A stretch of DNA of 64,000 nt from Liolophura sinensis (Eukaryota; Mollusca; Polyplacophora; Chitonida; Chitonidae), in NCBI RefSeq assembly GCF_032854445.1, contig NC_088301.1, positions 24,340,226 through 24,404,225 of the forward strand, read 5' to 3'. The notes beneath the pieces are model-generated. The model ran no database searches. It had not been told where the DNA came from and was given only the letters and a program-made list of their open reading frames with translations. Below, piece after piece: positions 1 through 12,096 of the stretch; within the stretch, counting starts at the first letter, position 1, and each line of letters begins with the position of its first letter. A program made the position numbers and the translations under genes.

Positions 1-1496
1 AGAATATCTGTTATGTGTTGATTGATTTGTATTTTATGCCATACTCAGTTATGTGTTGACTGATTTGTGTTTTATGCCATGCTCTGTTATGTGTTGACTG
101 ATTTGTGTTTTATGCCATACTCTGTTATGTGTTGACTGATTTGTGTTTTATGCCATGCTCTGTTATGTGTTGACTGATTTGTGTTTTATGCCATACTCTG
201 TTATGTGTTGACTGATTTGTGTTTTATGCCATGCTCTGTTATGTGTTGACTGATTTGTGTATTATGCATGCTCTGTTATGTGTTGACAGATTTGTGTTTT
301 ATGCCATACTCTGTTATGTGTTGACTGATTTGTGTTTTATGCCAAGCTCTGTTATGTGTTGACGGATTTGTGTTTTATGCCATACTCTGTTATGTGTTGA
401 CTGATTTGTGTTTTATGCCATACTCTGTTATGTGTTGACTGATTTGTGTATTATGCCATGCTCTGTTATGTGTTGACTGATTTGTGTTTTATGCCATGCT
501 CTGTTATGTGTTGACTGATTTGTGTTTTATACCATGCTCTGTTGTGTTGACTGATTTGTGTTTTATGCCATGCTCTGTTATGTGTTGACTGTTTTATGCC
601 ATGCTCTGTTATGTGTTGACTGATTTGTGTTTTATGCCATGCTCTGTTATGTGTTGACTGTTTTATGCCATGCTCTGTTGTGTTGACTGATTTGTGTTTT
701 ATGTCATGCTCTGTTATGTGATGACTGATTTGTGTTTTATGCCATGCTCTGTTGTGTTGACTGATTTGTGTTTTATGCCATGCTCTGTTATGTGTTGATT
801 GATTTGTGTTTTATGCCATGCTCTGTTATGTGTTGACTGATTTGTGTTTTATGCCATGCTCTGTTATGTGTTGACTGATTTGTTTTATGCCATGCTCTGT
901 TATGTGTTGACTGATTTGTGTTTTATGCCATGCTCTGTTATGTGTTGACTGATTTGTGTTTTATGCCATGCTCTGTTATGTGTTGACCGATTTGTGTTTT
1001 ATGCCATGCTCTGTTATGTGTTGATGGATTTGTGTTTGATGCCATACTCTGTTATGTGTTGACTGATTTGTGTTTTATGCCATGCTCTGTTGTGTTGATT
1101 GATTTGTGTTTTATGCCATGCTCTGTTATGTGTTGACTGATTTATGCCATGCTCTGTTATGTGTTGACTGATTTGTGTTTTATGCCATACCCTGTTATGT
1201 GTTGACTGATTTGTGTTTTATGCCATGCTCTGTTATGCGTTGATGGATTTGTGTTTGATGCCATACTCTGTTATGTGTTGACTGATTTGTGTTTTATGCC
1301 ATGCTCTGTTATGTGTTGACAGATTTGTGTTTTATGCCATGCTCTGTTATGTGTTGACTGATTTGTGTTTTATGCCATGCTCTGTTATGTGTTGACGGAT
1401 TTGTGTTTGATGCCATGCTCTGTTATGTGTTGACTGATTTGTGTTTGATGCCATACTCTGTTATGTGTTGATGGATTTGTGTTTGATGCCATACTC
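1..1496. repeat. 38-bp minisatellite array, about 39 units
   Basis: Tandem units carry the core ctgttatgtgttgactgatt followed by tgtgttttatgccatgct. Most are 38 bp; several are shortened by loss of TGTGTT or of TTAT. The first ~400 bases roughly alternate between units ending CATAC and CATGC, which gives a 76-bp dimer pattern. Later units are mostly CATGC, and the last few carry TTTGATGCC. The array starts at or before the window edge, so its full length is unknown. It has no coding potential and is AT-rich. Confidence 0.97.
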
Positions 1497-1664
1497 AAGA
1501 GCTGATATGTATAAACAAAATATGATTTAATAAAGTAGCAGATAATTACTTGTAGATTTTATTATAATTACAGGTTTGATATAAGATGTAGGAAGAATTC
1601 TACATGTGTATATTGTGGACATTAATGGGCGACAGTGACTGGTAGAGTGTCATTTTGTTTATGT

Positions 1665-1688
1665 GGGGTGGAGGGGTTGGGGGGGTGG
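1665..1688 (+). other. G-rich tract, possible G-quadruplex
   Basis: At least four runs of three or more G with loops of 1 to 4 bases lie between the two arrays. The pattern fits a G-quadruplex, but no function is shown. Confidence 0.4.
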
Positions 1689-2475
1689 TCATATATCTCT
1701 TATGTAACAGAATATAAATAAATACAGGGGAAGATAATTACATATATTTGTGGATACATGTAATAACTCTAGGTGTGGGCAGGGATAAGTCATGGAATAT
1801 CTGTTATGTAGCATAATATGAATAATAACAGTGGAAGATAATTACATATATTTATGGATACATGTAATAACTCTAGGTGTGGGCAGGGATAAGTCATGGA
1901 ATATCTGTTATGTAATAGAATATGAATAATAACAGTGGAAGATAATTACATATATTTATGGATACATGTAATAACTCTAGGTGTGGGCAGGGATAAGTCA
2001 TGGAATATCTGTTATGTAATAGAATATGAATAATAACAGTGGAAGATAATTACATATATTTATGGATACATGTAATAACTCTAGGTGTGGGCAGGGATAA
2101 GTCATGGAATATCTGTTATGTAATAGAATATGAATAATAACAGTGGAAGATAATTACATATATTTATGGATACATGTAATAACTCTAGGTGTGGGCAGGG
2201 ATAAGTCTTGGAATATCTGCTGTGTAACAAAATATGAATAATAACAGTGGAAGATAATTACATATATTTATGGATACATGTAATAACTCTAGGTGTGGGC
2301 AGGGATAAGTCATGGAATATCTGCTGTGTAACAAAATATGAATAATAACAGTGGAAGATAATTACATATGTTTATGGATACATGTAATAACTCTAGGTGT
2401 GGGCAGGGATAAGTCATGGAATATCTGTTATGTAATAGAATATGAATAAATACAGTGGAAGATAATTGTAGAATA
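1688..2475. repeat. 104-bp tandem repeat, about 7.5 units
   Basis: The word CATGGAATATCTG (CTTGG in one unit) recurs at 1791, 1895, 1999, 2103, 2207, 2311 and 2415, exactly 104 bases apart. Units are nearly identical; the outer ones are more diverged. Each contains GGATACATGTAATAACTC and GTGTGGGCAGGGATAAG. The segment GAATATCTGTTATGT is shared with the start of the 38-bp array, which suggests common ancestry. Confidence 0.96.
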
Positions 2476-4408
2476 CATGTAGAAATAATTATGATTACAG
2501 GTTATGTGTATGAAGATGTAGATATGTGTTGACATGTTTATATCAAGGAACTGCTACACATATATGTATGTATATGTATATGTATCGTGTTTGGAATGGT
2601 CAGTGTTAGGTAGGAGTCAGTGTTACCAGTCAGCCCCTTGTATGCTGGTAGATAATTGATATGTATTAGTGAGAGAGCAGTGTTGTTTTGGCAGCGGGTA
2701 CCAGCAGACAGCTGTACAGGACCTGTGAAGTGTGGGGCTGGGAATCCACATCAGGAGGAAGTGCCCACTGAATTGAAGCCCATGGAAACCAGTCACGCTA
2801 AGTCTGTCAAAAAGTGGGAATTCAGGCTTGATCAAAACTGGTCACGCCACCAGGCCTGTCGGAATGCCGGAGCACTTGGCATCAACCAATCCCACCTCTC
2901 CAGACCTCTCCTGAACTCGTCTGACTAAAGCCAGTGGCCATTGACGCGTCCCGATCATATTACATCTAAAGTTCGATTGTTGACCAGCTCTGGATGTGCG
3001 TGTGTGACCAGTGGCTGGCCAGTCCCCAAACTTCTGTTGTTCAGTGACAGACTTTGACTTTGTGAGGTTCGCCGCTGGCATATTGGTCTATGGTGTCAAT
3101 GCATAGAGACCAAAAGCCATTGAACAATATAGGGCTACATTTTAAAATCCAGCTTACATGTACATGTGGCTTTACATCAGGAGGGTTTAAACAGACAGAT
3201 GTTGAGGTGCAGTTATATTGTCTGGGCCTGGTTTAATCATTCACCCATAAATTGACCCTTTAAAGACAAGTTATCAGTTAGTTAATGAAATATTTATGTA
3301 AGACTAAACCCTGATTTTAAGGAGGGGTTTTTTTTGAAGTTGTAAACCTGAAACTTATTTGTAAATGATGAAGTTAGGTATACTATACAATAATGTTTAC
3401 TCGCAGTACAGGATGGCGAAACAAATTCAGCCTAACAAAGCATTTGAACCTAGGATAACTTTAAATATAAATTTAAATATGTTCAACATTTTAAATTGAG
3501 AAAAAAGTAACTTTATGCATAGATCTTATCATTGATTGGAACAAAAAGTGATTCCTTTGTGTATCGAAAAAAAAAAAAAAATAGGAACTTCCAGGCTTGA
3601 ACTCACATGGGTTTTGATAATTTTGATTTCTAGCTTTATTTGTATATGCCTGCAGTGTCTCTTACAGAAGCTGTCCATGTGTTAAATTTGTACTGAATAA
3701 ATATTGTTGTAACTGCTGTGTGGCTAAACTGATTGCAACAAGATAAATGCATGGTGTGTGTGCAGAAGGGGTTGAATTATGAAGCCTTAACATGCAGGGG
3801 TAGAAAAAAAATGTTTGTCAGATTGGATGCATGAAATTTGATCATGTGTACAGTTTTCAATTTATTTATTGTCAGAGCCTCTGGATATTAGCCTCTCACT
3901 TGTGTGTGCACGGCTTGTTTTCCCTGTGTAGTTAGATGGTTAAAAACCCAGTTGACATTGGATGATAGTCATGGGGTTATATAGGCATGGCAATTGTATC
4001 AAGGCAGGCAGGTATAGGAGTTTGATGGAGATTAAGGATTGATTGCATGGTCTCTAGCCACAAAGTTTTATCATAACCGTGTTGCTCGGGGAATTGACGA
4101 AACGTGGGTTAAAGCCGGTAGCTGATGGTACTGATGTCTGATTTTGGTTGACCCATCAATGCCGACGGAGCGCATCGCACCCGCGTGACTTAACCACCCT
4201 GATGATTCGGGGCGTCCCTGTTACAGCAGTGGTCTCTGGTCACATGACAAAATCCATTAGTCTACACTGTGTACATGGTAATGATGTAAATATAAGGAAT
4301 AATGTGTTTTAGTTAAATTAGCCTGGCGTCTGATCTGTGAATTGCTGGGCCTGTCATGCTCCAAAGTCTGTGTATCACCCCACATGACTAATACCCCCTG
4401 CTACCTAC
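2476..4408. other. Non-repetitive stretch, no recognised gene
   Basis: About 2600..3120 is richer in G+C and more complex than its surroundings. It includes an 82-codon open stretch without recognisable domains and a CCAAT-type sequence near 2884. It could be an untranslated exon or regulatory DNA, but nothing decides this. The rest is AT-rich with a poly(A) run near 3568. A locally GC-rich patch at about 4080..4215 is unexplained. Confidence 0.5.
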
Positions 4409-4459
4409 TCCCCCCACCCCCCCTCCCCCCACCCCCCCTCCCCCCACCCCCCCACCCCT
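4409..4459. repeat. C-rich low-complexity tract
   Basis: Runs of six or seven C are separated by single A or T. The complementary strand has many G runs and could form G-quadruplexes. It lies just upstream of the 37-bp array. Confidence 0.85.
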
Positions 4460-4629
4460 CAACTTTTCAGAAAATGCCAGCTGTAAGTGATATTATGGCC
4501 TGGTGTCCTCAGGGGGAGTGTAGAACCAGCAGTATTTGTCATCCCATCTGCTCATCAGAGCTCCATGTAGATGCTGATAAATACTGGATGAGTTTAAGGC
4601 CCTGGACAGGTGGTGTAGCCATTAAATCC

Positions 4630-5866
4630 AGAGATCACCCTCTCCTGTATGGTCACATGTGAACATAGATAGCACACTCTCGTGTATGGCCATGTCTAAA
4701 CCCTGAGATCGCACTCTCCTATATGGCCACATCTTAACCCAGAGATCATGCTCTCTTGAATGACCACATCTGAACCCAGAGATCACACTCCCCTATATGG
4801 CCACACATGAACCTGGAGATCACACTCTCCAGTGTGGCCACATCGTAAACCTGAGATCACACTCTCCTGTATGGCCACATCTGAACCTGGAGATCACACT
4901 CTCCTCTATGACCACATATTAACCCTGAGATCATGCTCTCTTGAATAGCCACATCTTAACTCTGAGATCATGCTCTCCTGAATGGCCACATCTTAACCCA
5001 GAGATGACGTTCATCGGTATGGCCACTTCTGAACCCAGAGATCACTCTCTCCTCCATGGCCACATCTAAACCCAGAGAGCACATTCTTGTATGGCCACAT
5101 CTGAATCCAGAGATCACACTCTCCTGTATGGCCACAGAGATCATGCTCTCCTGAATGGCCACATCTTAACCCAGAGATGACGTTCATCGGTATGGCCACT
5201 TCTGAACCCAGAGATCACTCTCTCCTCCATGGCCACATCTAAACCCAGAGAGCACATTCTTGTATGGCCACATCTGAATCCAGAGATCACACTCTCCTGT
5301 ATGGCCACATCTGAACCCTGAGATCACACTCTCCTGGTTGACCATGTCTAAACCCTGAGATCTCACTCTCCTCCATGGCCACATCTAAACCCAGAGAGCA
5401 CATTCTTGTATGGCCACATCTGAACCCTGAGATCACACTCTCCTGGTTGACCATGTCTAAACCCAGAGATCACACTCTCCTCCATGGCCACATCTAAACC
5501 CAGAGATCACACTCTCCTCCATGGCCACATCTGAATCCAGAGATCACACTCTCCTGTATGGCCACATGTAAACCCTAAGATCTCACTTCCCTGTATGGCC
5601 ACATGTAAACCCTAAGATCTCACTTCCCTGTATGGCCACATCTGAATCCAGAGATCACACTTTCCTGTATAACCACCTATGAACCCTGAGATCACACTCT
5701 CCTGTAGGGCCACATCTGAACCTGGAGATCACACTCTCCTGTATAGCCACATCTGAACACTGAGATCTGATGCCCTCCTCAATGGCTACAGATGAGTCCC
5801 CTGTTTATCACTTATGAATCCAGAGGTTCTGTTTGGCAACATTTAAATGCAGAGATCATACTGTAA
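4630..5866. repeat. 37-bp minisatellite array, about 33 units
   Basis: Units follow the pattern GAGATCACACTCTCC, TGTATGGCCACATC, TGAACCCA, with a spacing of 37 bases over consecutive well-preserved units (4861, 4898, 4935, 4972). Because 37 is not a multiple of three, the reading frame rotates from unit to unit, so short antisense ORFs here are by-products. A block beginning near 4980 is repeated about 173 bases downstream, including the rare variant GACGTTCATCGG at 5006 and 5179, so larger segments have also been duplicated. Confidence 0.95.
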
Positions 5867-7589
5867 TGATCTGCAATGCCATTTTTTTTATTTTATTTTT
5901 TTTCAGTTTTCTGCGTAAATTTACAGCTATTTCATGCCCGAATGCACATGTACAATCATCTGCAATTGCACAAGATGTAAGCAATTGTTTGGCTTCAGTT
6001 CTGTAGTGCATATTGTGTAGTGAAGATTTGCGGATGATGATTCAAGAAGTTTTCAAATGAAGGAAAAAGCATATATGCGGTGGTGAGAATAGTGTAATAG
6101 TATACCGGAATGGCAAGAAGTGAAGCCGTCAAAAAATAAAACTGATGCTGAACTTCAGGCGGTAATTATGTACATCACTGAGATACAGTGGCATTTTTTT
6201 GGCTTTGAATTGGAGATGGTGATGTATCGCATCTCAAGTTCTGGCCAGTACTTGAGATTTTTGTCACTACTTAACAACGGTAAACATTTTAATGTGTTGC
6301 ACAGTTAATAACTTGGCACAGTGCCATATATTTGCATCGTTTTGGTGTCCCCTACCGTCAGAACAAGTACAATATCTTTATCTAGGATTTACAGTAGGGA
6401 TGCTCTGGGAATGTAGTCGTCCAATAGGCCACATTCTGTACCACCAAAAAAAGCCACAAAAAGTTCACTAAATTTTGATGTTTAAAATTGAAAAGGATTT
6501 GTATTATTTCATTATGTATATAAATGTCTTTTTCAAGCTAAAAATGGTAATTTTCTATGCTTTTTTAAAGTCATTAAATTTCATAATTTAAGATTTTTTT
6601 TTTTAGCACTATTCAGTTGGTCTATGTATATTCGAGAGCATTGTTCTGTCGTCAGTCCAGTTGTAGTTTTCATTTTGTTCAATTTTCCCCATAAGTAATG
6701 ATGAAGATCACCTTTTATTAGGCATGTTAAAAAGTTTGAGGATTTTTTTTTCATTTAAATCAAGCCTACAGTACCCCTTGCACCAAAACATGTCCACTTC
6801 GCTGGATTTGCAATAGCTCAGACATCCTCAGCTGTTAGCCTTGTAATAGGTATGTGTGCGTGTTTCTTGTCTATCACCAGGCCCTACTAAACTCCCTAAG
6901 TCCTTGTCTCCTTAAGGGGTGCCTTCAGTGTAGCCATACCCTTAGCTCAGCTCCCACCCCTCTCTTTCTCCTGGCCCTCTGCACAACCTAATGCTGAACC
7001 CTGCCTAGCTGTGTCCCTTTGACTGGGGATAATTAGGGGTCTGGCATTCCTCCCTCTCCTCTCCCATCATCAAGATGGTTGACACAGATGCCCATCTGTT
7101 CCCAGTCTCCAGGGCAGGGGACAGTTCTTGTGAGCAGCAGACAGCCCCTGATCCTGAAGATGGCAACCCCCTATAAGGAATCTGGGGCACACAGCTCCAA
7201 ATACCTCAGTAGTGTTACATCATTTGGCTTTTTATCATCTCTCCACTACAAATTTTATCTCCTGTAGATTGCTACTGGGGGACCAGTCCTTTGGTGAAAA
7301 GATTTCTGTTAGGTTGACAGTAGGCTCCTTTATGTATAGATGAACTTGGGACCAGTAATGTGGTAAAGATGTGTGTGTTCAGTCTAAAGCAAATTAAATT
7401 CTCTGTACATTAACTTGCTGCCCCCCCCTCTCCCAAACCACCCCATTACATAACAAGTACTTATTTAAATGTCCAAGGTTAAACTAATATGTATTCGAAA
7501 ATTTTAGACTGGTTTTAATCGTAAGAATCCTAAAACAAAAGTTGAAGAATTTAAGACAGATCAGTCACATTCAGGCAGAATTACTAAAG
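5867..7589. other. AT-rich sequence, no gene recognised
   Basis: No open frame shows domain-like features. A C-rich segment at about 6880..7200 stands out from the AT-rich background. Its two short overlapping ORFs, on opposite strands, have no recognisable protein character. Confidence 0.5.
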
Positions 7590-7812
7590 ATATGTTTGTA
7601 TTAAGAAATGCGTGTTTTTGTGGTTATTTTCAAATATATTGATTCTGGCATTACTACGTCTAGACTGATTACGTAAAAATATTTTTTGTGAAGCCCTGAA
7701 ATTGAACAATCCAACAATTGTAGTTTTATCTTTAAGATCAAATTAAGAAAATGCATAAATTGCATTTTAAAGTTGACCTTTTATGTGAGAAAACTGGTTG
7801 GTTGAATAAGAG
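7590..7812. mobile_element. Diverged copy of TIR element family B
   Basis: The segment aligns by eye with 62839..63046. Shared landmarks in order are a GTTTATTTTCAA/GTTTATTCAA block, TAGACTGA, a GAAATTG..CAATCCAAC block, GTAGTTTT, ATCAAATTA and GCATAAATTGCA. Terminal inverted repeats are badly decayed, so the ends are approximate. It is non-coding and old. Confidence 0.6.
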
Positions 7813-10289
7813 TGTAATACATGTTAATAAGAATTATTAAACTCTCAAGCTGACTAATAATAATGAGATCAGTTAGCGTGTTCCTGTTCTCTAGTGTCAG
7901 ATATACACATATTCATTGTCTTTCTAAGCATATTAAGTGCATGATGATGTCATACTATAAAGGTCATATCTCTTATCCAAACTTACCAGAAGCCATTCTA
8001 TGGCAGGGAATCATCTATGTGACGTAAAACCTCCATTTCTACCTGCCGTGCTCGGTTCTTTGGTCTACTGTAGAACGTCACCCAGGCTTATGAATGGCTG
8101 GTTGACCCCTCATTGAAAAGACATTCCACTGAAGGGAATAAAATTGATCTGACTTTGATCTGCAACACACCATTGCGATTGTAAGTTGTAGCAACACTAA
8201 ATACATTCCTATTAATGCTGTTGTGTGTTACCTTTGACTAAGTGACGGTGATGCTAATGTCAGCTGTCGTCACTAATTCAAGCTGATAATGTTAGCATTG
8301 TAGAGGGCAAACAACCAGCAATTGAAGGTCAAAGGAAGAAGAAGGGATCCTATATCTATGTTGTAGTCAAGTGCCTTGTGTCTGACTTGTACAAGACGTT
8401 TGCTTTAAATAAAATTCCTTGGAGCTTTTTAGACAGTTGAATATCAGGAAGAAAGTTCAGTGAAATTTGTTTAAGATTTTTGGATGTCACATGTGGATAT
8501 TGCGTGATGAAATTTGACATATCCATCATGTTGAACCAAACAACATTTAAATCTGCGTATATATCTGTTGAGGATGGAAATTTCAGACTGTAGCTTTACA
8601 GATCAGGTAACATATTGTAAATATGGCATATGAAATCAATTACTATAGTATACACACATAGTTTAACTGTGTAGTGGAATATTTTCATTTGATTTGTAAA
8701 CACAAGACTGTATGAAAACCCTTACTGTCAGTTGCAATCAGAGTGTTGGGTTTGGAAAAAAGAGATATTAAACAAATCCCCTGCAATATTTTGGTTTCCT
8801 GGTGAAGACTTTTTTGGTCTCGTGCCTGACGGCAGTGCAGATGTCAAGCATGTAGCACAGAAGTGTGACTGCATGCAGCCAGAATCAGGTCAAGTCTGCC
8901 TGTTGCCCTGATGGTTGACTTTCGTGTGTCATACGTGTGACAGCGTGTGCAGTAAGAGACAGATGCTGCCAGCTGTCAGGAACCCGACTTGTCCTTCCCT
9001 CCCTGTCACCTGACACCCAGGGCTTCAGTTTTATTGGGCATGTTTCTGCAGTCAACTCTAATGTATCCAAGAAAAAAAAAAAAAAAAAAAAAAAAGATGG
9101 CAGAGATCTTTGAATCTGCTGTGGCAAACTGGAGCAGAGGTCCATCTTGGAAGAAAGGAGAGTGGATAAATTGAATTAGAAATATACTAAAGCCTGTATA
9201 TAGATAGGGTAGGTTTGTTGGCTTTTTATCTTGCCATTATTGCTATCCTGACGACCCGTGATGTCTGCTATAGATGACACGGATAACCTGTAGATTGATG
9301 GTGCAGTTATCAAATACTGCGCTATCAGTTAAACAATCTCAGATTCTTCTAAATATATGTTGGAAAAAAATCTTTCTCTGAAAATGTTCTCCATATGGGC
9401 TTATGGAATTCACGATGTTGTTGATGGATGATTTGGCCTGTAAGGGCCAAAGTCAGAAAAACAAAGCGATTTTCTGCTTTTATTGCTTATCGCAAGACAT
9501 AACGATGAGGCGTTTGTTGTGCACTTCAAAGAGTCGACTTGAAAAACAGTTTTCTGAAATTGGAAATCCAGACTTCGTATTTTTTTTTACACTTTGAAAT
9601 TATTATGATGCAATAATGGTTGTGACAAAATGATATTGTTTGACAAACATTTAGCTGATGGAATTGATTGTGCTACTGGTTCACATGGCCTATTTGAAAT
9701 AATAACACACAATACATGCATATATATATATATATATATATTTATACAATACTTGTGAATTTCTCTCATCACTAAAGGAGTAACTTGTGTAATAGTTGAA
9801 ACACAAATGACGAGATTAAAGCCGAACTTTTTGCTCCAGACTGATTTGAAAGGTACTCTGTGAAATTATTTTGTCTCTGACGATTGAATGACACCCTTTA
9901 CACTTTCATCCCATAAATTCTATAATAGGATACCAAGTAAATCAAAGTCTCATTAATATTTACACCCTTTTGTTCGTGACCTGAAGCAAATTTGATCCTT
10001 TTTGATAAATGAAATTAATCTAATACATTTCTGGCCATACATAAAGAATCCCATGCGTGTATTTTCTTGTCCAGGCCAATTTTTTTTTATCTTCTTTCAT
10101 TTTGTTAAACATTTCATGTTACGATAGCTCAGTAATATATGAGTAATATACACATTTACATTGATGAATCGGAAAATGGTAGCAAAATATTTTGAATTCT
10201 TCGGGAAAAAGAAGTTGGGCTGTTCAGAAAATACATTTTGCTTGTTTTAGAAAGGCAAGAATTATTTGTTTGTGAAAAAAAGATTCCTT
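7813..10289. other. AT-rich sequence, no gene recognised
   Basis: It contains a pure A run at about 9072..9095 and a short (TA)n at about 9717..9744. Short ORFs here have no recognisable features. Confidence 0.5.
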
Positions 10290-10341
10290 ATTATATAACG
10301 TATCTTGAGTAAGGCTTAAAACACCAATCAAATAAAAATGT
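10290..10341 (+). mobile_element. SINE-1 3' end fragment
   Basis: CTTGAGTAAGGCTTAAAACACCAATCAAATAAA matches the conserved 3' end of the SINE copies at 12809 and 29606 (quoted here in words: TTGAGTA, then AAAACACCAATCAAATAAA). Only the last ~50 bases are recognisable. Confidence 0.6.
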
Positions 10342-10568
10342 TATATATGTATGTAAGGAATACATGTTGGGTTAGGACATAAAAATATCTGAATCTTATC
10401 TGACTAGAGATGTATAGTGAGGGTGTGGCTAAATTATCACCTGACTGTCTGGGTGATGTTCAGGGTAGGGTTGTATGGTACCATTATTGAGATGTGTGTA
10501 CACAGAAGCTGTAGGTAAGAGGCCCTTGGCCCTGTATTACCCTCAGTTCTCTCTCTTCTCCCTGTCAG

Positions 10569-10689
10569 CATACACAGCCACTCTGCACCTCTCCAGGATC
10601 AGGCAGCCCCTGTATCACACAGGCTTCCCTCATCTTGCATAACCGATGCCAAGGCTTTGAGCCCAAAATCAATACTGCCTCATCAAACT
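10569..10689 (+). CDS. Possible internal exon, unidentified protein
   Basis: A strong pyrimidine tract and CAG acceptor (CTCTCTCTTCTCCCTGTCAG, ending at 10568) precede a 121-nt segment that ends at a perfect GTAAGT donor at 10690. Two of the three frames are open across it. One starts ATA-CAC after a single leading base and ends in phase 0, which would suit the phase-0 start of the kinase exon at 37558. The other starts CAT-ACA. Neither translation resembles a kinase N-lobe or any domain I know; both are Ser/Pro/Thr-rich, so a linker or a 5' untranslated exon is equally possible. The call rests on the splice signals and local complexity, and it may belong to another gene or be a chance pairing. 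Confidence 0.3.
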
Positions 10690-11934
10690 GTAAGTTATTG
10701 GCCAGTCGCCACTGGCCGACATGCCCGCTCCGTGGTTGCTGGCTCAGCCCAGTGTCGTGCTCGGTTGATTCAAGGAACAAAGTAGGTCATGTGATGTATG
10801 AAGGGTTTCTTTTCCGCCAGTCGAGCCTAGAGTCGGTGGTCGTCGTCGTTGTATTGTCCAGACAGAACGTCAGACCCGTGCCGTATTGGACTGCGGGATC
10901 ATTGCTTATTGTTGAGGGCTCTATCATGGCGCTGATTGCAAACAACTGTTTATTATTTATGTCATGCATGTTATACGTATTCATTAAGAACCCTTGGAGA
11001 TTGATCTGGCCCAACATTCTCACATTAACCAGCTTATCTCGGCTTCCCTTTGTGCTGTTTCCAGACTGCCTGTAAACCTGTATTTTGCAGGCACATGTAC
11101 ATGTTTTTCAATGCCTGACCAATTCCACTCACTTGTACTCTCCCACCTTCAGCTAACCCGCTGGAACCTATACATGTAAATCTAAACATACATGCAGGAT
11201 TTTCCTTCCACCTGTGTGTGTTTGATTGATGCCAGCCTCAATGAAGATTGAATATACTTTAATTAAAGCTCATTTGTTTAATGAATTGATTTATTTGAAC
11301 TGTATTTCAGATCAGTGATACAAGATCAGTCGTAATTTGTTTAACAAATAGTTGATAACTTTGATGTATTCTGGCATAGTACAATATGTATTATGGACTG
11401 GTGATTTAAAATGTGCTTTTGTTTTTTAGTCTGTGTTTTTAACTTTTTGACATATTATCAATTTGAGCACACATTATGAGTATGAAAGATTACCTGAAAC
11501 TGACCCTGAAAGGTGAAATGACCTTTAATATTCTAGGTAAAAGACACCTGTCAAACTTAGCAAACAAACAGATGAGCTCTCCTCTCCTTTCCATAATTGG
11601 CATGTTAAATGCTTTATCTACAGTGATGTCTACATGTCAGTGCAAAATCAAAAAGTTTATCAGCTCATAGCTGGCTGAGAATATTTATTTTTATTGAACT
11701 GTTATATTCATTTATTCCGCTGGATTATGCAGGCAGAGTTTCATATTTGAATTCATTAACCGTTTAGAATACTAAGTGTCTTATGTAAACTATCAACAGT
11801 TAAATACATGCCAGATGAATCTATTACCATGATCAAGTGTTTACTTTACTTTTTAATGTGTCACTTCCATTGCTATTAATGAATCTTTGTATCTATGTCT
11901 GTATATGTCAGTGCGGGTTCCTTTGATTGATCTT
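10690..11934. other. Sequence without a supported gene
   Basis: A 146-codon frame spans 10635..11075 across the donor of the possible exon. It includes a GTCGTCGTCGTTGTA run encoding several valines and has no recognisable domain. I do not call it a gene. Confidence 0.4.
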
Positions 11935-12050
11935 TTAGCTAAAGCGTTGATCTCGCTGATGCTGATTCGCACCTGCACCAATGAGGTTGCAGACTCAAAT
12001 CCATAAATGGCTGGTTCGACTTAGGCAGTGGTTTATTCAGCAGACTCCTT
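11935..12050 (+). mobile_element. Decayed SINE-1 5' (tRNA-like) end
   Basis: GCACCTGCACCAATGAGG then TTGCAGACTCAAATCC then GGCTGGTTCGACTT follow the order of the tRNA-derived head of the other SINE copies (CACCAATGCGG, TGAGTTCAAGTCC, GCTGGCTT). ACTCAAATCC is a degenerate B box. The assignment rests on these landmarks only. Confidence 0.35.
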
Positions 12051-12096
12051 TTCCTCCACCAACTAATCAGACAGTCCTCTTACTATAAGTGTAATA

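Noticed and set aside
1-1496. Array of regular repeats considered as a CRISPR
   Set aside because: Units are head-to-tail without unique spacers and the context is eukaryotic.
4968-5384. Antisense short proteins with repeated CGH motifs resembling zinc-finger spacing
   Set aside because: They are translations of the 37-bp minisatellite; the frame rotates with each unit and the Cys/His pattern is a by-product.
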